A stretch of 64,000 bases of DNA from Circinella umbellata. Taxonomy: Eukaryota > Mucoromycota > Mucoromycetes > Mucorales > Lichtheimiaceae. Positions 31,506-41,844 of this stretch are shown in pieces. Numbering within the stretch: position 1 is the first letter of the stretch; each line of letters begins with the position of its first letter. Below the pieces are notes generated by a model that did no database searches, was not told the origin of the DNA, and was given only the letters and a program-made list of their open reading frames with translations. Both the position numbers and the translations under genes were made by a program. The stretch is from positions 271,001 through 335,000 of the forward strand of contig JAIWNF010000009.1 in the NCBI GenBank assembly GCA_025093555.1, written 5' to 3'.

Positions 31506-32817
31506 CTAAGCTAAATAATGAGCAGGAAGAGATGTATAGCCCTCTTCTAAATATGTAATCTCTTCGTTAGACAGCTCAAGATACAAAGCATCAATTGCGT
31601 CTTGAAGATGCTCTTCCTTGCCGACACCTACAATTGGAGACGTTACATAAGACTTGCTAAAAGTCCAAGCTAGTGATACCTATTAAAGTACAAGTATATT
31701 GATGTTTATAACAGCATCGTTAGTTTCAATGTAGATATACATGTGCAATTTATGATTAGTACCTGAGCAGGCTTGACATTTTTCTTTAACGCAAGTTCAT
31801 CCACACGTTCAATAATAGTCTTATTATAAACATGTTCCCCAAACAAAGCGTTTGTCTCTTTGCTACGAATAGTATCTCTTTGTTTTCCACCACCAGTAAG
31901 AAGACCCATTGCCAAAGGAGAGTATGGAATTTGTGCAATTTTTTGATCCACGCAATAAGGAATCATTTCCCGTTCTTCTTCTCTATACAACAAGTTGTAA
32001 AAATTTGACATACTAACAAATGGAGTCCAGCCATGTTTTTCTGCTACATTATTTGCCTTTTGAAATTGCCAGGCTGGCATGGAGCTTGCACCAATATATC
32101 GCACCTTGCCCGATTTAATAAGATCATGAAGTGCTTCCATAGTTTCTTCCAATGTTGTATTCTACAATATAAAGATGGTCAACGTTTTTATTAAAATATA
32201 TAGTATGTTTGATACATATTGTATAATAATATATATCATACTTAGATATAATAGTAAATAATAAATCTTACAGGATCTAATCGATGAATTTGTAAAAGAT
32301 CAATATAATCTAATTGTAGTCGTTCCAAACATCTTTGAACGCCGTCCATAATATGCTTACGAGATAAGCCCCATTCATTGACAAAGCGACCGTCATAACT
32401 GTTTTCAATCAATTGCTTTTTTGAAGGAGCAAATTCATTCACCGTTGGCATGACAGGGAAGAAAAGTTTCGTAGCAACAACAATTCGACCCCGAGACATG
32501 TTATGTTGAATAATAGCTTTTCCAAGAACACGCTCACTCTCTCCATTTGAATACATATTGGCAGTGTCAAAAAAATTAACACCAGCATCATAAGCTTTTC
32601 CTAGCAAATGGATTGATTCTTTTTCATCTTTTATCCAATTCAAGGCTTCCGATGAACCATATGACATGCAACCAAGACATATACGTGAGACCTAAGATTA
32701 ACATAGATATAATGCTCTGTCGCGTCAAAATAAAGGTTTTGTTTCAATAATTTTTTTTTTCATGATATATGATAATCTAACCTTCATCCCAGTATTACCA
32801 AATCGAACGTATTGCAT
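31506..32817 (-). CDS. Aldo/keto reductase
   Basis: Four exons (32817-32782, 32691-32272, 32161-31763, 31679-31506) give 342 residues. The family signatures are in order: LGCMSYG near residue 18, FFDTANMYSNGESERVLGKA (catalytic D and Y), VVATKLFFP (catalytic K), LLQIHRLDP (catalytic H), IGASSMPAWQ, FVSMSNFYNLLYREEERE, IPYSPLAMGLLTGG, and SPIVGVGKEEHLQDAIDAL near the end. The fold is an NADPH-dependent TIM barrel reducing aldehydes or ketones. The long loop after VATKLFF places it with the YajO/AKR9-AKR11-like group rather than classic aldose reductases. Substrate is unknown. The first exon is only 36 nt. Confidence 0.92.
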
Positions 32818-33059
32818 TTTATTACTTTGCATTATGAAATTGTAAAAAAAAAACGAGAATAGTCAAAAACAAGCAAAAAATAGGGACAAAGGAAAAACGA
32901 GACACCAGGTGAAATAAAAAGGTAGAACAAAAAAAAAACAAGTGCGCACGACAAGGAGTAGATTTATAGATTATATAAAGAGCCGGATGTAGGACAAGGT
33001 TTAAGGGGTGTGTTGGATGCGCGTGCGATTCAATTTTTAGAGTTGCCATTGACACATTA
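32818..33059. other. Short spacer AKR 5' / MAPK 3'
   Basis: 242 bp between the MAPK stop and the reductase start on the same strand. It is A-rich near 32840-32940. No gene is seen. Confidence 0.35.
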
Positions 33060-34917
33060 TCACCAATCACGACTAAGATGCCGTTCTAATGCTTGAACAT
33101 CCATATTGGATGGACCGACCAATCGGCGCCTGTATTCCACTCGTATACTGTCATCACTATCCATCAATTTGAAATCTTCTTCATCCATATCTTCTGGTTC
33201 ACCCACAAATCGATCCGATTCTACAATCATGCCTTGTCCAGTTGCTGTGTCCTGCACAGCAATATCGCGGCCTTCTTGAACCGCTGCTACTGCATTCATA
33301 TGAGCTTCTGCGGCGGATTGCGAAATAGGTGTCGAAATAGAGCTACCTGTATAGCGTCGTCGTGGACCAGAACCAACCACTGGATCATAATGGTCGGCTG
33401 TTGTTGACATTAAGCTATCCATTGTACTTGAAGTCGACGGTACTCGTAAGCTAGACTGTCGGAATTGCTCTTTGCATCCTTTCGATCGTAGCACTTCTTC
33501 TATGATATGTCGTCGTAATTCATGTTCATCTTGGATATATTCAAAACTTTCAAAATCGAATGTTTCCGCTGAATCAATTTCTTCCCCTGGATCACGCATT
33601 TGTTCCACAAAGGGATGATCTAATCCTTCATCCGCAGTTATTCGTTTCGCTGGGTCCAAATGTAATAATTGTTTTAATAGATCAATTCCTTCAGGAGTAC
33701 ATGTTGGAAATTGTGCCGAAAAGTCAATAGGTTCTTTGGGTGGTGGTTGACCATCTCCATCACGTAGATTCTTGATATATTCAATAACTGATTGAGAAGT
33801 GGTTTCGTCCCAAAAGGATGTATCTTCCGGAAGACCTAAAATACCCACAATTTTATGCAATTGATCGACATAGTCTGTGCCCTTAAATAATACCTTTCGA
33901 CCCAAAAGTTCAGCAAAAATACATCCAACAGACCATAAATCAACTACAATATATTTTTTATTTAGTTTTTCCTCAAAAGTGGAATATAATGTCCGAATTA
34001 ATAAAAAGAGAAAACAACTTACTTGACTTATCGTAGGTATTATTACTCATCATAATCTCTGGAGCACGATACCAACGTGTCACAACATAATGTGTCATGT
34101 GCATTCCTTCCAATTGTGCAGATACCTTGGAATATCCGCGAGCCATGCCAAAGTCACAAATTCGTAAATCACAATTTTGATTGACGAGGATGTTGGCTAT
34201 TATATATAACATAATAATCATTTAGCATAAAGTCATCCTTCTCCTCCTTTACTCTTTTCTCTCTTTATGATTCCTTATTATCCCATATGTACCGGGTTTC
34301 AAATCACGATGTAATACCTAAAAAACAAAAAGGAGTATGCTAGTGTAAGTTCGGCAATACGTAATACAACAATAAATACTGAAATAGCTTACGTTTGCAC
34401 TATGAATAAACTTTAATCCAGTAAATATTTGATACATAAACCATTGGTAGTGAACTGGTTCAAGTTGAAGTCGTGAATGAATAATATCTGCCATTGTTGT
34501 ATCACAGCAATCTTGAATTAAGTATACTTCGTTAAAATTGTTATAATCGACAATATCCATGGCTCTCAAGTTGATGATGCGTGGATGTCCGTTGAAATGT
34601 TGTAGCAGTTTAATTTCTCGTAAACATCGCTTTGTGATAAGTTTTTTATCGAATATACGAAAACATTTCTTGATTGCAACCACTATATAATATAAAATTT
34701 GAGTACATCGTTACATAAAAAAAGGGGATGGGAGGAGTCGAGATTTGAGAATATTCTGCTTTTTTCTACCTTCATTCGAATCAAGTTCTATAGCACTACA
34801 TACAGTTCCATACGACCCTGAACCAACTTTACGAATAATTTTATAATTTCGTTCAATAGTGAACAGCTCACGGCCTCCTTCAAGCTCTACAGCATAGTGA
34901 GTGTCTGCGATCGTCAT
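33060..34917 (-). CDS. Slt2/Mpk1-type MAP kinase with THY activation loop
   Basis: Five exons (34917-34770, 34682-34393, 34317-34293, 34196-34023, 33943-33060) give 506 residues. Kinase motifs: [47 protein letters not shown], and the MAPK insert [22 protein letters not shown] after DFG and the overall sequence fit the cell-wall-integrity class (Slt2/Mpk1). The dual-phosphorylation motif, however, reads T189-H190-Y191 instead of TEY; the codons ACA CAT TAT are unambiguous. A disordered C-tail of about 160 residues follows. Exon 3, carrying most of the HRDLKP loop, is only 25 nt. It probably works downstream of a MAPKK in wall or stress signalling, but the H may change kinase recognition. Confidence 0.88.
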
Positions 34918-35261
34918 TGGCAAAAGGGAATCAGCGCGAAAAGAGGATATCGGGGTTCAGTAGAAAAACCTGTTTGTGGAACACTTGCATCCAAGCTGTT
35001 TAAAAAACTTATTTTTGGCTCTGGATCAAGTAGTATTTATATAAAATCAGTTTTCTTTTCATATAAAACAAACTAAACCTCAAAGGAAGGGTGACCATTT
35101 GCTGTTGCTGATACGAAATAACAGTGATAGTAATAAAAATACTTTAATAGTTTATTAGAAGAAGAAAAAGAGTTATAATAATAATTATATAATATAAATA
35201 TGTATATGAATTTATAAGTAAAAAAATAAAAAAATAAAGCGTGGTAATTCAAGAGTAGATA
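34918..35261. promoter_or_regulatory. Spacer IQGAP 3' / MAPK 5'
   Basis: 344 bp holding the promoter and leader of the MAP kinase and the 3' end of the IQGAP gene. AT-rich, with TATAATAATAATTATAT near 35174. No further gene was found. Confidence 0.35.
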
Positions 35262-38200
35262 TTACGCATAAAATCTATACAAAAAAATTGAATTAACCTC
35301 ATGTTTTTTGGTATTCTATATGTTACTCTTGTTTTTTTTTTGAAAAATAAATAAATAAAAAAGACTTACTTTTTGCTAATTAAATATATCAGCAGATTAA
35401 CGTTCACTTTTACCATACCATCTAAAACATCCATTGTTTGAGCCCCTTCAAATTGGGTTTGTAACAAGTTTTCATAGGGCATATCAACTTGCATTGAAGG
35501 AATACCCCAACGTGAATATGTGCCTTCAATGGATATGATATTCACTTGATCCATCGATAAAATGATAGAAATTTTGTCATAATCCTTTGGTTCAATCTTG
35601 TTCACATCTACCAAAATACCCCGCTCATATAGCTGTTTTCCGCTATATTTGTATGATCCAAACTTGGGCTCACGACCTTCTTTTCGTAGTCGTCGTACAT
35701 GGAAATATTGTCGAGTGAATGGTAACCCATAGCGAGGTCGTTCTCCACGCTTCTTGGCCATGTTTTGCATACAAATATTTAAATAATCTTCATATTTTTT
35801 TCGTTGTTCCGCTAAATAATGTTGCTTCTTCTTGACATGTACTAGTGTCTGTCGCACTCTACTTAATTCTCCGTCTCGTTGAATCCGCCGTTGGTTTTTT
35901 CCAGTAATATCCCGTGCAATCATATTGATAACTTGTTGATACCCATCTTCTGCGGATAAAACACCGCTCTTTGCAAGGTAAAACAATAATCGGCTTGTTA
36001 CTACCTTTAACTGATGAAATCCAAGGCTATATTTATATTTAAACAATGAAGAATTATTATAATTAGCCATGTCGATCTTTTTTTCATATCCAGTTTTTTT
36101 TAACGGGAGATGAAAGCTTTTAAAGTTTTTAACGACAGCAATAATAGTGATTTACCTCTGCAGATCCAAAGGAGGATCCGATTGACTTAGCTTAACATAT
36201 CGCCGTTTTACCATAATAGAATCCCCTCCTTCATCATGCTCTTGATGATCGTCGCTAAACTCTGTCACTTTTAGCGATTTCCAAGCATCTTCGTGCTCAG
36301 GTGAGACAGGTGCTTCAAGTATCGATTTCAGTGACTCCCCACTTTGAATTTTGATAGTATAAATAACAAGACGCTTGGAATCAACTAATAACTGTTGCTG
36401 TCGAGCAGCTGGATCCATGGGAATATTATTAGAAGGATGGCTGAGCGTCAAACAAAGTATCGAATCCTGTAATTCAAGTGATGAATTAAAAGGAGAAGGG
36501 CCTAATTCTTGAATAATGGATCGAAGGGGCCCTGTTTTTCGTAGTTCGAGATCATCCATGTTTTGTTCAATGGCGTAATGCAGGTGAAATAATTCGTAAG
36601 GTGAAATATAAACTCTTGGTTTATGTGTACTGATTTGATCGTTCATTTCATGCATATCAAAATAAGTCTCAGGTTCTTCAACATTCGTTACTATTAGGCA
36701 TTATGTATGAACATTAGCAAAACATTGAATAAAATAAAAAATAGTTTTGATAATATTCTTACATTCCATAAACCAATTTGCAAATTCTCGAGAAGCTTTT
36801 TTAACAAAATCGTTTAGAGGCGCAAGGAAAATATCATTGCTATCAAATTCTTGACCACTTGAAATTTGTTGCAACATTTTTGCAACCTGTAGTACAAAAA
36901 AAAGTCATATAAACTGTCATTAGTACCAAAGATACTAAAACATTAAGAAGTTATAAAGAGTGTACCTCTGCTAAATTCTTGCGTTGTAAAGGAAGTACAA
37001 TGGCATCGATTACTTCGTATTGTTCAGGTGCACTATGTATACAATAAAACGAACTTATTAATAAGCTAACCGTATTATCAAACCTACTCTTCCCTCTTAT
37101 GCTGGTTTTTAAAAACACCACTTACACAATAGCCGGATTAAGATATCGATAGTAGATAAAATTACCAATAATTCGAACGATACTTTCTTCAGGTTCATTT
37201 GGGAATGCTTCTTCCATTGCTAAACGAAGTTTACGTGCAATAATGCGGATTCCATACGGTACATCATCTACCGTGGCTGTGATAGCTTGAAGAAAATGAG
37301 TAGTCTTTTCTCTCAAATGACGTAAATGCCTAACAAACGTATCGCGCACTTCATCATCTTGTAAAGCATCTTGAACGGTTGCTGAATGTTTGCGTTCTGA
37401 AGGTCGACCAGTCTTGGACTCTTCTTCATTAATTGCTTTGTGATAAATTGCAATAGGATCTGTTTCAAGATCTAAATATTCGTCTTTCACAATACTATTG
37501 ACTAGTGGACTCAATAATTTACGGAAAAATAAGCGTTCTTTGGCCCCTCTATTTTAATTATATTGGTAGATACGATAAAAAGTTAGTACATCGTTCAAAG
37601 CTCTTTTTTTGTTATTAATAAAAAATAGCTCTACTTGCCTGTTAGTTTGAACAACAAGTTTCATGAATGCATAATTACTGCGCATGAATTCTTGTGTGCT
37701 TCCAACATATGCCATTTCTTCGTCAATGCAGCACTGTATTATAAGTATTTTATTAGTCAATGGGTATTTTAAGTCAGATAGAGAATATATGTTATAATTT
37801 TTTATACATACCTTGCAAAGATTAATTAACAAATATTCTTCTCGAGCATTTGTGGCGTAACCAAATAAAGTAACCACCGTCGATTCAATCAATCTGGTGT
37901 TAACACCTGATCCAAGATCACCACGTCCTGTCATCGATAAAAGTCGTGCAAGATAACAAGGTTCAGTTTGTAATAAGTATGCGAGTTTTTGATATAAATC
38001 CAATCGTTTACGGCTTTCCTTATCAATGCCTCGTAGAGAATATGGATTACTGTTGAGACTGGTTGCTGCAAGCTCAGACATTAGACGATGCTGTTGTTTC
38101 TTCTTAAAAGCACCAGTAGTCTTGACCACTTCATCAATAGTGATCGCGTTGCGAAGGAACAAACCAATTTGTATATCAAATCCATTGACATGAGCATCCG

Positions 38201-40468
38201 TCTGAGTGTTTTCACGAATACGTTGGATTACATTTTGACGCATATCTTCCAAGGCTTTAAAATAATTGCGAAAATATGTGAATACATATCTTTTATTGAA
38301 TTTGATTGTATCTTTATAAATTAAAAATACTAAATGATTGAGACTTACCAAGTTCTCGATCAAAGTCAAGATCACTGTCATCAAGTAAATGAATAAAGTT
38401 TTTAACTGTACCAATGGATGGATTGCTATCAGTAGCTAAATAAATAAATAAAAAAGCAAGTTTATTAGTAGGCTGGATGGAAACAAAGCAAGTTAGATAA
38501 TATAGCAATTACAGATAACAAAAAAAAAATAGATATATTTACTTAATTTTTTATAAGCATCCCCCACAAGTTTATTCTTTACGAAATTCTGGATTTGAAC
38601 TATTTTATCCACATTCGAATTGTAATGAGCCAATGTTTTTTGATACTTCATTCTTGCAAGATATCCACGAACCCCCGTTTGTAACTTTATTATTTAAATA
38701 AATTATTATTTTTGTTAATTCTTTTTTTTCTTTGTTCAAATAGATTATTATTGTAACACTGGTTTCTTTTAATTAATCTTTACCTGAAGGACCCAATCCT
38801 CGGAACTTTCAAAAGTGATTTTTTTCTCTTCAAAGTCACGGCGTAATAACATACCGCGTGCCTGAGCTTGAACACGAGATAAATTGGATACAAATAAAGT
38901 GGATTGACGTACTTGCTGCTGCATTTCTTTATATTCTCGTCGTGCCAACCATGTGCGTGCGATTGATTGACAAATTTTGAGCTTTTCCATGTTTTTCGGG
39001 TTGCTGGTGAAATAAGTTTCAAGTCCTAAATGTACATGGATAAATATATGAATTAATATTCTTAGATTTTTCAGCCCACCTCAGTGTTTAATATACTAAC
39101 GTTGTATAGGCGTCATCTCATCGTCAATAGTAGTGGTACTGCTTGTATTATCGTTATCCACATCACTCTCTTCATCCTCTTCAATAATGAGATCTGGTGT
39201 TGTGGGACTAATAAGAGTATAATCACCACAATCTTCATTTAATTCTTTACGTAACGAGAAACCAACACCTTTAAAGTCGGGCATTGTCAAACTGGATGAA
39301 TCCAGTACGCGTTGTGTTGCAGTTAATTCTTCGTCTATTTTTTTTGTGGTTGTTATAGTACAAAAGTATTAATAATGAGCCGATTTCATTTTGTCTTCTT
39401 TTTTTTTCTTGTGTGAACCTTTGTAAATTATATGTGTACTTACACGTGAATTGCAGGGTACCAATAAGATTTTTGATATTTGGAGCAATATTACGTCTTG
39501 CCAACAAATGACTATAATCCCCGGTCAAAAAAAAAGAGCGAGAGCTGTTTAATTGAAGAATACAATGAAGTATAAAAGAGAAGTAGTGGTAATTTCTTTT
39601 ACCTGAGAGCATGAATACAATAAATGACTTTAGGGATATTCTTCTTTTCATAAAGATCCGTAGTTTCAAATAAAAAGATCTGTGGAAGTCGTACGACTTC
39701 TAATGCATCGAAAAAGTAGTTAATGTTATCAGAATGACGGTATTGTAGTTTTCTGGTGTCCTGTGCAGAATGAATAATATATTTTAGATGTTTCATTTTT
39801 CCATCCATTCATGTTTTGCTTATAGGGAAGAATAGCTTACTCGAAAAATCTTTTTAACAACACCTTCGGTAAACCAAGCAGCGAGTTCAGCTAAAATAAT
39901 GCCATTTCGCATTGATTCTTCAAGTTCAGTGATAGGATCAATTTCTACTTGAAGACAATCTTCAATCCATCTAAAAATAAAATTTGTTGTTACTAACAAT
40001 GAGATGATGATAATAAATAACAATAAGAACTGCAGTAAATGGATGACAATATGTACTCTTTAGCTTCACCAATATGGCACAAATATTCATAGGCCTGAAT
40101 ATTAACACGTTTTTTGTCCATCCATCGATAATTTGCGATGCCATCATCTTTTTGTAAACGAATGCGTCCTATGAAATTTTAACGATACGTGGTTATTTTA
40201 CATGATACTCAATTTATCATCCATACTTTCATAATATACCTTGCATTCCTATAGTAAAATATCGTATTTATTTTTTTTATAAGTAAACATAATGATTTCT
40301 ACGGGCAGTAAAGAAAGAAAAAGAAAAAAAGACAATGATTTTTTTCCGATATTATTTCATACCAGCAACATCTTCGGCGCCGTCAGTGATTGTAGGGATA
40401 TGAAGATTCGATAATCCATTTCTTCCAGCAATATTTGTAAGTTCTTTTAGAGGTGTATTATTTGCCAT
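35262..40468 (-). CDS. IQG1: IQGAP-family scaffold protein
   Basis: Seventeen exons (40468-40363, 40168-40057, 39970-39841, 39760-39603, 39511-39444, 39334-39101, 39025-38784, 38684-38543, 38435-38349, 38254-37812, 37733-37639, 37548-37126, 37032-36966, 36886-36763, 36690-36156, 36026-35370, 35274-35262) give 1211 residues. The order is a calponin-homology actin-binding domain (about 70-190, AYEYLCHIGEAKEWIEDCL), IQ-type motifs (about 290-390, SIARTWLARREYKEM and GVRGYLARMKYQ), a RasGAP-related domain (about 470-790, FIYYRYLNPAIV) and the RGCT end (about 990-1211). The usual GAP arginine finger is not evident, as in IQGAPs, which bind but do not turn over Cdc42/Rac. It should act at the cytokinetic ring or hyphal tip. 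Exon 11 uses a GC donor, and the last 13-nt exon completes a typical KKFY end. Confidence 0.9.
40240..40248 (-). other. Candidate 9-nt microexon of the IQGAP gene
   Basis: Inside the 194-nt gap between IQGAP exons 1 and 2 lies TATAG, then nine bases GAATGCAAG, then GTATAT on the minus strand. It would add three residues (M-Q-G) without changing frame, and would split the gap into introns of 114 and 71 nt, closer to the local norm. It may also be chance, as such short matches are common. Confidence 0.35.
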
Positions 40469-41844
40469 AGTATTTTTTTTTCAGGGACACATAAAACAAA
40501 AGAAGTGATATATAAAAAAGAGAAAAAGGAAAAGGGGTGAAGAGAGGGCAATTGTTATTGTTAAGTGTTTTGAAATATTAAAATAAAAAAGATTATACCG
40601 AATATGGATATACGGTAAACAAAAAAACTAAATGCGTGTTTTTGTTGTTTATTTTCATGTCGTCTAACTTGCATTCCTGAATATGTAGATATATTTATAT
40701 ACCTTCTTTTATTATCTTCTTACACAGTTTATGTTGTTGCCATAGTACAAAATTGCATAACATATATAAGTATATCACTCAAAATACATAACGATGCATA
40801 ATAAAAGAAGTTACTATGTACAACTAGGATGGTAACCACGATAAGTGATGTTTATACATTTCTGTTTATACCTCAACATCAATTGTTTTTCTATATTCCA
40901 TATCGGTTTTTTTTTTTTTGCAGGTCAGGTGTGGATTCCCTACTTTTTCCTCTTTCTGGATTTTTATGACATAAACAAGTCTTATTTATAAATTTTCCGT
41001 TTCATTTTTTCACAAATGACCAATCCACTTGAGTGCATGCAAAATTAGTAAAGTCTTTTATTTTATTTTTCTTGTATTTCCACATTCCAGCAATGATGAG
41101 TTATATCAAGTCAGTAACTCAGGAATCTACTTTGTGGCAAGAAGTTCAGTTATTCCCACCCTTTTCTCCTAGTATGCATAAATGACTGTTATGTGGTACA
41201 CTCGCTCTTTTAATAGTTAGATATAAAGGTGCCAGAATATTCATTTAATCTATCTAATAGATAGTTGTAGCTCATTGTAGAAGGACGTTAGTAAAGGACA
41301 AACCCCCAATAGAACCTTTAAATCTGGGTTTAATAAAGTAAAACACTCTCACCTTTCCCCAAAAGACATGGCGTGCTCTTTTTTTAAATAGTATCATTAA
41401 TGCGTTATTCTTTGTGAAGAAAAGGAGAAAATATACACTAAACCTATTAAAGGAGGTGACCCATTAGCAGAAAAATGAAAGATATTATATTGTTATATGT
41501 CATACTAATAATAACATTATATTAAGCTTATCAAAAAACATACAAGAAAAATTAAATGAACAGTTCTGGTATACATAAAATGAATGTCTTTTTTCTTGTG
41601 GCAAGATTGTATTGAGTAAAAGAATATTTCCATTTTACGCCAAAAAGAAAAGATCACTTCTTCAAGGGAATGGTAGTGTCTTAGTACAGATACTCCGCTA
41701 CTGAAACGTGTCATAGCAGCTTCTTTTAACTATTTTTTTTTTTTTTTTATATTTCAGTAACCAGTCCTTTTCTTTTACCCAAAAATTAAAACCACTCTCT
41801 CTTCACATTTTATTTCTTTTTACACTTGGTCTTTTTCTTAACAA
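40469..41844. promoter_or_regulatory. Large divergent promoter region IQGAP / HRI-like kinase
   Basis: 1376 bp between two starts. T-rich and A-rich tracts are present (40909-40920, 41731-41748). A small plus-strand open frame with a double ATG at 41092 and 41095 codes about 30 residues (YIKSVTQESTLWQEVQLF) and ends at 41184. It could be an upstream ORF of the kinase or a micropeptide. No other feature was recognised. Confidence 0.4.
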
